A stretch of DNA of 64,000 nucleotides from Pseudomonas sp. REP124 (lineage in GTDB: Bacteria; Pseudomonadota; Gammaproteobacteria; Pseudomonadales; Pseudomonadaceae): NCBI RefSeq assembly GCF_020164475.1, contig NZ_JAIQWX010000013.1, forward strand, positions 1 through 64,000. Direction: 5' to 3'. A program made the position numbers and the translations under genes. The notes beneath the pieces were generated by a model. The model made no database searches and was not told the origin of the DNA. It worked only from the letters and a program-made list of their open reading frames with translations. Below are positions 29,537-39,274 of this stretch, in pieces. The number at the start of each line of letters is the position of its first letter. Position 1 is the first letter of the stretch.

Positions 29537-30909
29537 GTTAAAGCAATACTGGTCGATTGCAGCAGGTTGCCATCGCGATCATGAAAACGCACATGAATCT
29601 GTTCGGTATCGACGATGACGTGGGCGAAATTGTCCTGGCTGATCACGCCGCTGGTGAGTTCATGCCGGTAGTCCCCGGCGGCGGTTCGCACCAGCGGTTG
29701 GTCGAGAATGAAGGTGGAGGCCTTGGCATAGGGCAGCAGCCTGCTGTTGCACAGGGGCGAGGAAACGATGGTGTGGACGTCGAAGTCCGGGGCTTCGCTG
29801 TGGGTCAGGCGGCTGGTCAATGAGCCGTGGACGTCGCCCGAGACAAAGACCACGTTTTTGATCCTGTGAGTCCGGATGGTTTCCAGCAGTCGCAATCGCT
29901 GCTCCGGAAAAGCCTTCCAGGCGTCATCCGGCAGGCTTTTGCGGTCGGGATAGAACATCACGCTGGTGACCACGAATTTGACCCTGGCGGGGCTTTGGAC
30001 CAGCCAGTCGCGCAATGCCTGTTCCTGCTCGAGATCGAGCATGCGCGGTTCAGGCGATGCCAGGTCGCGTCGAGTGCGACTGTCGGTGACGAACCATTCG
30101 ATATCGCCATGGCTGAATTGATACCAGTATCGAGCCAGCGGCTGTCCGAGGCTTTCCCCCACGCCGGCGGGTCCATGGCTTGCCTGATACAGCTCATAGG
30201 CGCGCATGGCGTTGTCATAGAGGTGCTCGTCGCCCCGGCTCTTGTTGACCGGCCAGTTGTCCTCGATTTCATGGTCGTCGAGGATCATGTAGGTCGGTGT
30301 GCCGGACATCAGGGCTGCGATATGCGGCTGGGAAAACGCCGTGCGGTATTTGGCGAGGATGTCCTCGTACTCCCGGTCGGGAGCGATGAAATTCAGATCA
30401 TCGATGTAAACCTGGTCACCGGTCATCAGCAGGGCGCTGATCGGCGGGTTGGCATTTCGGGCCAGCGTGTTGATCGAGGCGAAGATCCGGTCGCCCAACT
30501 GTGGAGCCCAGGGCACGCCGGCGGTCATCTGCAAGTAGCGGCACGAGCCGACGATGTAGGCCCGCGGGGAAGTGACATCACTGGATTGCGTGCGAAAGCG
30601 GTATAGGGGCTCGGGCCATTGCAGCGGCAATTCGCGCAATGTTTCCAGGCCGAGCGTCGAGCTGAACCAGCCTGCCTGATATTCGTATTCGGCATCGGCG
30701 ACAAGGCCCTGAAGGTCAATCACTGCAGCCCCGTCATTCGCCTCCGACAGCGGGGTGAAAATCGCTTTGTTCCAGTGTTCCTCACCGGCTCTTCGACAGC
30801 GAACAGCGGCGAATGCCTGAGTGCCTTTCTGCCAGCCGCCACGCAGAAACAGGCGGGTTTGGTGCGATGTCGTATGGCCGACGATCGGTCCTACAGTAGG
30901 TTTCAACAT
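29530..30909 (-). CDS. PhoD-like metallophosphatase
   Basis: A 459-residue member of the alkaline phosphatase D superfamily. Metal-binding motifs are visible: GSCRY (about 118), TGDQVYIDD (about 163), LDDHEIEDNW (about 210) and SGDVHGSL (about 358). PhoD-type enzymes are phosphodiesterases/monoesterases. Unlike secreted PhoD there is no twin-arginine signal peptide, so this one is probably cytoplasmic. The substrate is unknown. Its TAG stop lies inside the REPIN at 29433-29536. It is on the minus strand between aceF and dipA. Confidence 0.85.
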   Translation of the reverse strand: MLKPTVGPIVGHTTSHQTRLFLRGGWQKGTQAFAAVRCRRAGEEHWNKAIFTPLSEANDGAAVIDLQGLVADAEYEYQAGWFSSTLGLETLRELPLQWPEPLYRFRTQSSDVTSPRAYIVGSCRYLQMTAGVPWAPQLGDRIFASINTLARNANPPISALLMTGDQVYIDDLNFIAPDREYEDILAKYRTAFSQPHIAALMSGTPTYMILDDHEIEDNWPVNKSRGDEHLYDNAMRAYELYQASHGPAGVGESLGQPLARYWYQFSHGDIEWFVTDSRTRRDLASPEPRMLDLEQEQALRDWLVQSPARVKFVVTSVMFYPDRKSLPDDAWKAFPEQRLRLLETIRTHRIKNVVFVSGDVHGSLTSRLTHSEAPDFDVHTIVSSPLCNSRLLPYAKASTFILDQPLVRTAAGDYRHELTSGVISQDNFAHVIVDTEQIHVRFHDRDGNLLQSTSIALTL

Positions 30910-31049
30910 ATTCTTCGATTCCGTGAAGGTTACGTGTGAGTCCTTTCGAATCGAGCCTACTGTTCTGGGCGGGAAAAAAAGCGCGGCAGAGTGCGACGCA
31001 GGTTGTGGGGGATATCAGCCACAAACGTAGGAAGGTTTTTCTTGCAGGC

Positions 31050-31142
31050 AAAAAAAGCCCCGCCAAATTGGCGGGGTTGAGGTACGAGCGTGGCGCTCGG
31101 AAACGTGAAACGCAAAAGGCCCTCCGGTGAGGGAGGGCCTTT
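31050..31142 (-). terminator. Two tandem hairpin terminators after aceF
   Basis: Read leftward, the first hairpin (31115-31125 with 31132-31142, AAAGGCCCTCC arms) follows the aceF stop by 7 nt and ends in TTTT. The second (31058-31066 with 31068-31076, CCCCGCCAA arms) is followed by a run of seven T. Together they should end the aceEF message efficiently. Confidence 0.88.
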
Positions 31143-31148
31143 CGGGAG

Positions 31149-33110
31149 TTACAGCAAGATGGTGCGGATGTCCGCCAGCAGATCGCTCAGACGCTTGGTG
31201 AAGCGTGCAGCAGCGGCGCCGTTGATCACACGGTGATCGTAGGACAGCGACAGAGGCAGCATCAGCTTCGGCTGGAAGGCTTTGCCGTCCCAGACTGGCT
31301 GCATGGTTGCCTTGGAAACACCGAGGATCGCCACTTCCGGCGCGTTGACGATCGGCGTGAAACCGGTGCCGCCAATGTGGCCGAGGCTGGAAATGGTGAA
31401 GCAGGCGCCTTGCATCTCGTCCGACGAGAGCTTCTTGGTCCGGGCTTTTTCAGCCAGGGAAGCGGCCTCGGCGGCCAGTTGCAGCAGGCTCTTCTGGTCG
31501 ACGTTCTTGATGACCGGTACCAGCAGGCCATCCGGAGTGTCGACGGCGAAGCCGATGTTCACGTATTTCTTGCGGATGATCGCCTTGCCGCTTGGTGCCA
31601 GCGAGCTGTTGAAGTCCGGCAGTTCCTTGAGCAGGTGCGCGCAGGACTTGAGCAGCAGCGGCAGGATGGTCAGCTTGACGCCGGCCTTCTCTGCGACGGC
31701 TTTCTGGGCGTTACGGAACGCTTCGAGTTCGGTGATATCCGCCGAGTCGAATTGCGTCACGTGCGGCACGTTCAGCCAGCTGCGGTGCAGGTTGGCGGCG
31801 CCGACCTGCATCAGGCGGGTCATCGGCACTTCTTCGATTTCACCGAAGCGGCTGAAGTCCACGACCGGAATCGGCGGGATGCCTGCGCCACCGGTTGCAC
31901 CGGCCGCAGCGGCTGGAGCTTCCTTGGCCTTCTGCATCATCGCCTTGACGTAAGCCTGCACGTCTTCCTTGAGGATGCGACCGTGCGGGCCGCTGGCGCC
32001 GACAGCGCTCAGCTCGACGCCGAACTCGCGGGCCAGTTGGCGCACGGCTGGGCCGGCGTGAACTTTCGCGCCTGGCTTGGCTGGTGCAGCAACCGGAGCA
32101 GCGGCAGGCGCGGCAGCCGGAGCGGCAGCAGGTGCAGCAGCGGCAGCAGGAGCGCTCGCAGCAGCAGCCGGTGCAGGGGCTGCAGCAGGCGCTGCGCCTT
32201 TGACTTTCAGCTTGAGGATCAGGTCGCCGGTGCCGACTTCATCGTCGAGCTTGATGGAAACGCTTTCCACCACGCCAGCGGCAGGCGATGGAATCTCCAT
32301 GCTCGCCTTGTCGGATTCCAGGGTGATCAGCGACTGGTCGGCTTCGACGCTGTCGCCGGCCTTGACCAGCACTTCGATGATCTTGGCCTTGCCCGCCGAA
32401 CCGATGTCCGGAACGTGGATGTCCTGAACGCTGTCGGCAACCGGAGCTGCCGGTGCGGCGGCCGCAGCTGGCGCCGCGGCTGGTGCAGGGGCTGCAGCCT
32501 GGGCTGGCGCGGCAGCGGCAGGCGCCGCGGCACCCGCCACTTCCAGGTCCAGAATCAGGTCGCCGGTGCCGACTTCGTCGTTGAGCTTGACGCTGATGGC
32601 CTTGACCACGCCAGCGGCAGGCGACGGGATTTCCATGCTCGCCTTGTCGGATTCCAGGGTGATCAGCGATTGATCAGCCTCGACGGTGTCGCCGACCTTG
32701 ACCTGGATTTCGATGATCTGGGCCTTGCCCGACGAACCGATGTCCGGCACGTGCACTTGCTGAACCGAAGCGGCTGCTGGGGCAGCGGCTGGCGCGGCGG
32801 CAGCAGGTGCGGCGGCCGGAGCCGGCGCAGCTTTGGCCTGCGGAGCAGCGGCAGGCGCAGGAGCCGCAGCTGCGGCGCCCTCGACTTCCAGCTCCAGCAG
32901 TTCGTCGCCTTCTTTCAGGCGATCGCCCAGCTTCACTTTCAGGCTCTTGATGATACCGGCCTTCGGCGCAGGCACTTCCATGCTCGCCTTGTCCGATTCC
33001 AGGGTCAGGATGCTCTGGTCGGCTTCGATGCGGTCGCCGACCTTCACAAACAGTTCAATTACTTCACCTTCACCGCTGCCGATGTCAGGTACTCGAATGA
33101 GTTCGCTCAC
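31149..33110 (-). CDS. aceF: Dihydrolipoamide acetyltransferase (E2) of pyruvate dehydrogenase
   Basis: A 653-residue E2 core subunit with three lipoyl domains, each carrying ESDKASME (lipoylated Lys41, Lys156 and Lys268). Long Ala/Pro linkers separate them. A peripheral-subunit-binding domain lies at about 350-390, and the catalytic acetyltransferase domain ends with DHRVINGAAAARF (His626, Asn630). The family often has Asp where Asn630 lies; Asn is also known in the related Azotobacter enzyme. The start is GTG with GGAGA upstream. It follows aceE by 11 nt and ends at a double terminator. Confidence 0.97.
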   Translation of the reverse strand: MSELIRVPDIGSGEGEVIELFVKVGDRIEADQSILTLESDKASMEVPAPKAGIIKSLKVKLGDRLKEGDELLELEVEGAAAAAPAPAAAPQAKAAPAPAAAPAAAAPAAAPAAASVQQVHVPDIGSSGKAQIIEIQVKVGDTVEADQSLITLESDKASMEIPSPAAGVVKAISVKLNDEVGTGDLILDLEVAGAAAPAAAAPAQAAAPAPAAAPAAAAAPAAPVADSVQDIHVPDIGSAGKAKIIEVLVKAGDSVEADQSLITLESDKASMEIPSPAAGVVESVSIKLDDEVGTGDLILKLKVKGAAPAAAPAPAAAASAPAAAAAPAAAPAAAPAAAPVAAPAKPGAKVHAGPAVRQLAREFGVELSAVGASGPHGRILKEDVQAYVKAMMQKAKEAPAAAAGATGGAGIPPIPVVDFSRFGEIEEVPMTRLMQVGAANLHRSWLNVPHVTQFDSADITELEAFRNAQKAVAEKAGVKLTILPLLLKSCAHLLKELPDFNSSLAPSGKAIIRKKYVNIGFAVDTPDGLLVPVIKNVDQKSLLQLAAEAASLAEKARTKKLSSDEMQGACFTISSLGHIGGTGFTPIVNAPEVAILGVSKATMQPVWDGKAFQPKLMLPLSLSYDHRVINGAAAARFTKRLSDLLADIRTILL

Positions 33111-33121
33111 AGAAACTCTCC

Positions 33122-35767
33122 TCAGCAGTCCAGTGGGTTGCGTTTTTCCGGGTCGATCCCGAACTTGGCGATGGCTTCGGACACCACCTTAGGTTCGATA
33201 TCACCACGGTCAGCCAGTGCTTCAAGGGCTGCCAACACCACGAAATGACGGTCGACTTCGAAGAAATGACGCAGTTTCTTGCGGCTGTCGCTGCGGCCGA
33301 AACCGTCGGTGCCCAGGACTTTGAATTCCTTGGATGGTACCCACTGACGGATCTGCTCGGCGAACAGTTTCATGTAGTCGGTAGAGGCGATGACCGGACC
33401 CTTACGGCCGTTCAGGCACTCTTCAACATAGCTGCGCTGAGGCTTCTGGCCTGGGTGCAGACGGTTGCTGCGCTCTACGGCCAGGCCGTCGCGACGCAGT
33501 TCGTTGAAGCTGGTAACGCTCCACACGTCAGCGCCGACGTTGAATTGCTCGCGCAGGATCTTCGCCGCTTCACGGACTTCACGCAGGATGGTGCCGGAGC
33601 CCATCAGCTGAACGTGGTGCGCCGCTTCGCGGGTGTCTTCCTCAAGCAGGTACATGCCTTTCTTGATGCCTTCCTCGGCACCGGCCGGCATGGCTGGCTG
33701 CTGGTAGGACTCGTTCATCACGGTGATGTAGTAGAAGACGTCCTGTTGCTCTTCGGTCATCTTCTTCATGCCGTCCTGAATGATCACCGCCAGCTCGTAG
33801 CCGTAGGTTGGATCGTAGGTGCGGCAGTTCGGGATGGTGGCAGCCAGCAGGTGGCTGTGACCGTCTTCGTGCTGCAGGCCTTCACCGTTGAGGGTGGTAC
33901 GGCCGGCGGTGCCGCCGATCAGGAAGCCACGGGTACGGCTGTCGCCAGCGGCCCAGGCCAGGTCGCCGATACGCTGGAAGCCGAACATCGAGTAGAAGAT
34001 GTAGAACGGCAGCATTGGCTGGTTGTGGCTGGAGTACGAAGTACCGGCAGCGATGAAGGAGCTCATGGCGCCCGCTTCGTTGATGCCTTCTTCGAGAATC
34101 TGGCCTTTCTTGTCTTCCTTGTAGAACATCACCTGGTCTTTATCGACTGGCTCGTAGAGCTGGCCGACGGACGAGTAGATGCCCAACTGACGGAACATGC
34201 CTTCCATACCGAAGGTACGGGCTTCGTCCGGGATGATCGGAACGATGCGCGGGCCGATTTCCTTGTCCTTGACCAGTTGCGCGAGGATCCGCACGAACGC
34301 CATGGTGGTGGAAATTTCACGGTCGCCCGAACCGTCCAGGATAGCCTTGAGGGTATCGAGTGGCGGAGTCGGGATGTTGAAGCTTTGCGCGCGGCGCTGA
34401 GGCACGAAACCGCCCAGTGCATTGCGACGCTCGCTCAGGTAGCGGGCTTCGGCGCTGTTCGGTTCAGGCTTGAAGAACGGCAGGTTCTCCAGGTCTTCAT
34501 CCTTGACCGGGATGTCGAAGCGGTCACGGAACAACTTCAGGCTGTCGACGTCGACTTTCTTGGTGTTGTGCGCGGTGTTCTTCGCTTCGCCGGCACCGGT
34601 GCCATAACCCTTGATGGTCTTGGCCAGGATGACGGTAGGCTGGTCTTTGTGGTTGACCGCCTGGTGGTAGGCCGCATAGACCTTGTACGGGTCGTGGCCG
34701 CCACGGTTGAGTTTCCAGATCTCGTCGTCGGACAGGTCTGCAACCATCGCCTTGAGTTCTGGCGAGTTGAAGAAGTGTTCACGTACGAACGCGCCGTCTT
34801 TGGCCTTGTAGTTCTGGTATTCGCCGTCGATGACTTCGTCCATGCGACGTTGCAGGATGCCGTCGACGTCCTTGGCCAGCAGCGGGTCCCAGAAACGGCC
34901 CCAGATGACTTTGGATACGTTCCACTGAGCACCGCGGAACACGCCTTCGAGTTCCTGGATGATCTTGCCGTTGCCGCGAACCGGGCCGTCGAGGCGCTGC
35001 AGGTTGCAGTTGATGACGAAGATCAGGTTGTCGAGCTTCTCGCGGCCAGCCAGCGAGATCGCGCCCAGGGATTCCGGCTCGTCGCACTCGCCGTCGCCCA
35101 GGAAGCACCAGACTTTCTGCTTGCCTTCCGGAATGAAGCCACGGGCTTCCAGGTACTTCATGAAGCGTGCCTGGTAGATCGCCTGGATCGGACCCAGACC
35201 CATGGATACGGTCGGGAACTGCCAGAAATCAGGCATCAGCCAAGGGTGCGGGTAGGACGACAGGCCCTGACCGTCCACTTCCTGGCGGAAGTTGTTCATC
35301 TGGTCTTCGCTGATGCGGCCTTCCATGAACGCACGGGCATAAACGCCTGGGGAGGTGTGGCCCTGGAAGTAGATCAGGTCGCCGCCGTGTTCGTCGGTCG
35401 GAGCCTGGAAGAAATAGTTGAAGCCGATGTCATACAGGGTCGCACTGGAAGCGAAGCTGGAGATGTGACCACCCAGGTCAGAATCTTTCAGGTTCGTACG
35501 CATTACCATGGCCATCGCGTTCCAACGCACGAGCGAGCGGATGCGGCGTTCCATGAACAGGTCGCCTGGCATGCGTGCTTCGTGGGTAACAGGGATGGTG
35601 TTGCGGTAAGGCGTGGTGATGGCGTAAGGCAGTTGCGAGCCGCTGCGGGTCGCGAGTTCGCCCATACGGGTCATCAGATAGTGAGCACGGTCTTCGCCTT
35701 CTTTGTCGAGAACCGATTCCAGGGCGTCCAGCCATTCCTGGGTTTCGACGGGATCGAGGTCTTGCAT
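33122..35767 (-). CDS. aceE: Pyruvate dehydrogenase E1 component (homodimeric)
   Basis: An 881-residue thiamine-diphosphate enzyme that decarboxylates pyruvate and acetylates the lipoyl arms of AceF. The TPP motif starts at GDGECDEPES and ends near INCNLQRLDGPV. GHISSFASSATLYDIGFNYF and the C-terminal TDGFGRSD block are typical of AceE. The ATG at 35767 (MQDLDPVETQEW) has GGAGC upstream, and the length equals the usual Pseudomonas AceE. An open in-frame extension upstream runs through the operator region and is not coding. Confidence 0.97.
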   Translation of the reverse strand: MQDLDPVETQEWLDALESVLDKEGEDRAHYLMTRMGELATRSGSQLPYAITTPYRNTIPVTHEARMPGDLFMERRIRSLVRWNAMAMVMRTNLKDSDLGGHISSFASSATLYDIGFNYFFQAPTDEHGGDLIYFQGHTSPGVYARAFMEGRISEDQMNNFRQEVDGQGLSSYPHPWLMPDFWQFPTVSMGLGPIQAIYQARFMKYLEARGFIPEGKQKVWCFLGDGECDEPESLGAISLAGREKLDNLIFVINCNLQRLDGPVRGNGKIIQELEGVFRGAQWNVSKVIWGRFWDPLLAKDVDGILQRRMDEVIDGEYQNYKAKDGAFVREHFFNSPELKAMVADLSDDEIWKLNRGGHDPYKVYAAYHQAVNHKDQPTVILAKTIKGYGTGAGEAKNTAHNTKKVDVDSLKLFRDRFDIPVKDEDLENLPFFKPEPNSAEARYLSERRNALGGFVPQRRAQSFNIPTPPLDTLKAILDGSGDREISTTMAFVRILAQLVKDKEIGPRIVPIIPDEARTFGMEGMFRQLGIYSSVGQLYEPVDKDQVMFYKEDKKGQILEEGINEAGAMSSFIAAGTSYSSHNQPMLPFYIFYSMFGFQRIGDLAWAAGDSRTRGFLIGGTAGRTTLNGEGLQHEDGHSHLLAATIPNCRTYDPTYGYELAVIIQDGMKKMTEEQQDVFYYITVMNESYQQPAMPAGAEEGIKKGMYLLEEDTREAAHHVQLMGSGTILREVREAAKILREQFNVGADVWSVTSFNELRRDGLAVERSNRLHPGQKPQRSYVEECLNGRKGPVIASTDYMKLFAEQIRQWVPSKEFKVLGTDGFGRSDSRKKLRHFFEVDRHFVVLAALEALADRGDIEPKVVSEAIAKFGIDPEKRNPLDC

Positions 35768-36151
35768 GGCTTGCTCCAGGGCGGAAAGGCTACCAGAATC
35801 GGTTGCCTGAGTTAGCGACTGGCCTTGTGGGCAGACGTTATGAATTCTTGGATTGCCGAGAGGTAGGTTCCGGCGGCGTGTAGTTTTACTACAAATCATC
35901 GGGCATTTCAGCTATCCGAATGTATATACGAGTAGTAAAACTACAGATGATTGGCTTATAGCCTCCAACTGGGTTGTGAGAATAATCGTTAAGGTTGGTC
36001 TTTTTCCAATAAGGAAAGGTGAAACTTTGATGTTGGCTGCCAAAAATAAAGAAATTTCAGCTATTTCTAACTTTTGTTCGACAGTCCTTTTGGTAGTGCA
36101 TTCGTACAAATCACTACATTTGGCTGATAACTCGCCGATCAAGGATAGACC
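35768..36151. other. Divergent control region between aceE and glnE
   Basis: This 384-nt region is markedly more AT-rich than its surroundings. It holds two related dyads (35879-35893 and 35932-35944) with a TATATACA box between them on the minus strand. The remaining stretch toward glnE (35950-36151) shows no dyad or gene I can support. Confidence 0.65.
35879..35944. promoter_or_regulatory. Pair of GntR/FadR-type operators upstream of aceEF
   Basis: The dyad TGTAGTTTTACTACA (35879-35893) recurs in reverse as AGTAGTAAAACTACA (35931-35945), matching 14 of 15 positions. Both fit the FadR-subfamily pattern TNGTNNNACNA. The centres are 52 bp apart, about five helical turns. PdhR, the E. coli repressor of its pdh operon, belongs to this subfamily, so a PdhR-like regulator is the natural candidate; this is inference. 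Confidence 0.7.
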
Positions 36152-39091
36152 ATGAGCCTTCCTTTGCTTGCCCAACTCCCCCCTGTCCTGCTGCCGTTTG
36201 TCACCCGCGCCGAGCAGTCGTTCCGCGCCGCGGTGGAGGCATTGGATGACGATCACGGGCTGTCTGCCTGGACGCCCGAGCGCTGGGAACAATTTGCCCG
36301 GGTGACCGCCGCCAGCGACTTCGTGACCGAACAATGTGTGCGTGATCCGGTGATGCTGCTGGAACTGGTGCGCTCAGGCGAACTGGATCGCGCCTATGCC
36401 CCCGGCGAGCTGTGCGCCCAGATCGCCGCCGCGGCGAGCGTCGCCGAAACCGACGATCTGCTGGGCCGTGCCCTGCGCCGGCAGCGCGCCCGTCATCAAG
36501 TGCGGATCATCTGGCGTGACCTGACGCGCCAGGCCGATCTGATCCAGACCTGCCGCGACCTTTCCGACATGGCCGATGCCAGCATCGATCAGGCCTATCA
36601 ATGGTTGTACGCGCGGCATTGCCAGCAATTCGGCGTGCCCACCGGCCACCGCAGCGGCGAACCGCAGCAGATGGTCGTGCTCGGCATGGGCAAACTCGGC
36701 GCGGTGGAGCTCAATCTGTCGTCCGACATCGACCTGATCTTCGCCTACCCCGAAGGCGGCGAAACCGTCGGCGTGAAGCGGGCGCTGGATAACCAGGAAT
36801 TCTTCATCCGTCTCGGCCAGCGCCTGATCAAGGCCCTGGACCCGATGACCGTCGACGGTTTTGTGTTCCGCGTCGACATGCGCCTGCGGCCTTATGGCTC
36901 GTCCGGCGCGCTGGTCCTGAGTTTCAACGCGCTGGAGCAGTACTACCAGGATCAGGGTCGCGACTGGGAACGCTACGCGATGATCAAGTCGCGGGTGGTC
37001 GCTGGCGATCAAGTTGCTGGCGCACAACTGCAAGAGATGTTGCGGCCCTTCGTTTACCGGCGTTACCTGGATTTCTCCGCGATCGAAGCGCTGCGCACCA
37101 TGAAGCAGCTGATCCAGCAGGAAGTGCGGCGCAAGGGTATGGCCGACAACATCAAGCTGGGTTCCGGCGGCATCCGCGAGGTGGAGTTCATCGCCCAGGC
37201 CTTCCAGCTGATTCACGGTGGTCGCGACCTGAGTCTGCAGCAGCGTCCTCTATTGAAAGTGCTGAGCACTCTGGAAGGTCAGGGCTACCTGCCGCCGGCG
37301 GTGGTCAGCGAGCTGCGCGAAGGCTATGAATTTCTGCGTTACACCGAACATGCGATCCAGGCGATTGCCGATCGCCAGACCCAGATGCTGCCGGTTGGCC
37401 CTGAGGATCAGGCGCGCATTGCCTTTATGTTGGGCTTCGACGACTGGGCGTCCTTCCATGAAAAGCTGATGTTCTGGCGCGGTCGTATCGCCTGGCACTT
37501 CGCCCAGGTCATTGCCGATCCCGATGAAGAGCAAGGCGCCGAAAGCGAAGTGGTGGTCGGCGGTGAATGGCTGCCGTTGTGGGAAGAAGCTCAGGATGAA
37601 GAAGCGGCCTGCCGGCAATTGCAGGAAGGCGGTTTCACCGACGCGCCGAAAGCCCTGAGGGCACTGGCCGGCCTGCGCAGCAGCCCGCAATTGCGCGCGA
37701 TGCAGCGTCTGGGGCGCGAACGTCTCGATGCCTTTATTCCACGTTTGTTGGCGCAGGCGGTGGAACACGCCAATCCGGATCTGGTGCTGGAGCGGGTGCT
37801 GCCCCTGGTGGAGGCCGTGGCGCGTCGTTCGGCTTATCTGGTGTTGCTGACCGAAAACCCGGGTGCGCTGCGCCGCCTGCTGACCTTGTGCGCGGCCAGC
37901 CCGTGGATCGCCGAACAGATCACTCGTTTCCCGCTGCTGCTCGATGAACTGCTTAACGAAGGACGGCTGTTCAAGCCGCCGCTGGCGCCGGAATTGGCCG
38001 CCGAGTTGCGCGAACGCCTGACGCGGATTCCCGAGGACGACCTCGAACAGCAGATGGAAGCGCTGCGCCATTTCAAGCTGGCGCACCGCCTGCGGGTTGC
38101 CGCATCGGAAATCGCCGGGCACCTGCCGCTGATGAAAGTCAGCGACTACCTGACCTGGCTCGCCGAGGCGATTCTGGAGCAAGTGCTGGCCCTGGCCTGG
38201 CGCCAGACCGTGGCCAAGTACGGCACGCCGCTGCGCACCGACGGCACCTTGTGCGATCCGGGCTTCATCATTGTCGGTTATGGGAAAGTCGGCGGCCTGG
38301 AACTGGGGCATGGTTCGGACCTGGATCTGGTGTTTATCCATGATGGCGACCCGCAGGCGGAAACCGACGGACCGAAATCCATCGATGGCGCGCAATTTTT
38401 CACCCGTCTTGGGCAGCGAATCATTCATTTGCTCACGGCACAGACCAATTCCGGGCAATTGTATGAAGTGGACATGCGTCTGCGGCCGTCCGGTGCGGCG
38501 GGGTTGCTGGTGAGTTCGCTGGGAGCGTTTTCCCGTTATCAGGAAGGCGAAGCCTGGACCTGGGAGCATCAGGCGCTGGTGCGGGCGCGGGTGCTGGTGG
38601 GCAGTGAAGATGTGGGGCGTGCGTTCGAGCAGGTGCGGGCGGCGATTCTGGGCAAGGCGCGGGATCTGGCGAAGCTGCGTCAGGAAGTCAGCGAGATGCG
38701 CGCCAAGATGCGCGATAACCTGGGCAGCAAGAGCACGGCGGCCGGCACTGGGGCAAATGCCTTCGAGGCCACGGCGCCGTTCGATCTCAAGCAGGATGCC
38801 GGTGGTATCGTCGATATTGAATTTATGGTGCAATACGCGGCCCTGGCGTGGTCCGAAACACACCCGCCATTGCTGCGCTGGACCGACAATATCCGCATTC
38901 TGGAAGAGCTGGAGCACGAAGGGCTGATGCCCGCCGAAGATGCCAGCCTGCTGCGCGAAGCCTATAAAGCTTACCGCTCCGCCGCTCACCGACAGGCCTT
39001 GCAGAAGGATCCGGGAGTGATACCGGGCGATCAGTTTGCGGACGAACGGCGACAGGTCATGCGGATCTGGCGAGAGCTGGGGCTAAGCTGA
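36152..39091 (+). CDS. glnE: Bifunctional glutamine synthetase adenylyltransferase/adenylyl-removing enzyme
   Basis: A 979-residue enzyme that adds AMP to glutamine synthetase or removes it in response to PII. It has two nucleotidyltransferase domains: the N-terminal adenylyl-removing half with LGMGKLGAVELNLSSDIDLI and the C-terminal adenylylating half with VGYGKVGGLELGHGSDLDLV. Both keep the GS-x10-DxD pattern. The length is close to the normal 945-985. It is divergent from aceE and followed directly by a REPIN and waaF; ilvE, which P. aeruginosa has here, is absent. Confidence 0.97.
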   Translation: MSLPLLAQLPPVLLPFVTRAEQSFRAAVEALDDDHGLSAWTPERWEQFARVTAASDFVTEQCVRDPVMLLELVRSGELDRAYAPGELCAQIAAAASVAETDDLLGRALRRQRARHQVRIIWRDLTRQADLIQTCRDLSDMADASIDQAYQWLYARHCQQFGVPTGHRSGEPQQMVVLGMGKLGAVELNLSSDIDLIFAYPEGGETVGVKRALDNQEFFIRLGQRLIKALDPMTVDGFVFRVDMRLRPYGSSGALVLSFNALEQYYQDQGRDWERYAMIKSRVVAGDQVAGAQLQEMLRPFVYRRYLDFSAIEALRTMKQLIQQEVRRKGMADNIKLGSGGIREVEFIAQAFQLIHGGRDLSLQQRPLLKVLSTLEGQGYLPPAVVSELREGYEFLRYTEHAIQAIADRQTQMLPVGPEDQARIAFMLGFDDWASFHEKLMFWRGRIAWHFAQVIADPDEEQGAESEVVVGGEWLPLWEEAQDEEAACRQLQEGGFTDAPKALRALAGLRSSPQLRAMQRLGRERLDAFIPRLLAQAVEHANPDLVLERVLPLVEAVARRSAYLVLLTENPGALRRLLTLCAASPWIAEQITRFPLLLDELLNEGRLFKPPLAPELAAELRERLTRIPEDDLEQQMEALRHFKLAHRLRVAASEIAGHLPLMKVSDYLTWLAEAILEQVLALAWRQTVAKYGTPLRTDGTLCDPGFIIVGYGKVGGLELGHGSDLDLVFIHDGDPQAETDGPKSIDGAQFFTRLGQRIIHLLTAQTNSGQLYEVDMRLRPSGAAGLLVSSLGAFSRYQEGEAWTWEHQALVRARVLVGSEDVGRAFEQVRAAILGKARDLAKLRQEVSEMRAKMRDNLGSKSTAAGTGANAFEATAPFDLKQDAGGIVDIEFMVQYAALAWSETHPPLLRWTDNIRILEELEHEGLMPAEDASLLREAYKAYRSAAHRQALQKDPGVIPGDQFADERRQVMRIWRELGLS

Positions 39092-39109
39092 ACGGCGTAC
39101 ACAGGTCCA

Positions 39110-39201
39110 CTGTAGGAGCGAGCTTGCTCGCGATAGCGGAGTGTCAGGCGCCATGAATGTCGAATGTGACGGCCTTATCGCGAGCGAGCTCGCTCCTACA
39201 G
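39110..39201. repeat. REPIN of the TGTAGGAGCGAGC class
   Basis: The arms CTGTAGGAGCGAGCTTGCTC and GAGCGAGCTCGCTCCTACAG flank a loop of about 50 nt. It lies between glnE and waaF. Confidence 0.9.
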
Positions 39202-39274
39202 TTGCAATGCAGTGTTTTGTAGAATTATCGAGGCGGGGAGGCGTATGCCTCCCCGGTTCGTTTATGGAAGCCAC

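Noticed and set aside
33245-35815. An 856-codon plus-strand frame opposite aceE
   Set aside because: aceE is certain on the minus strand. The opposite frame reflects codon bias and has no ribosome-binding site of note.
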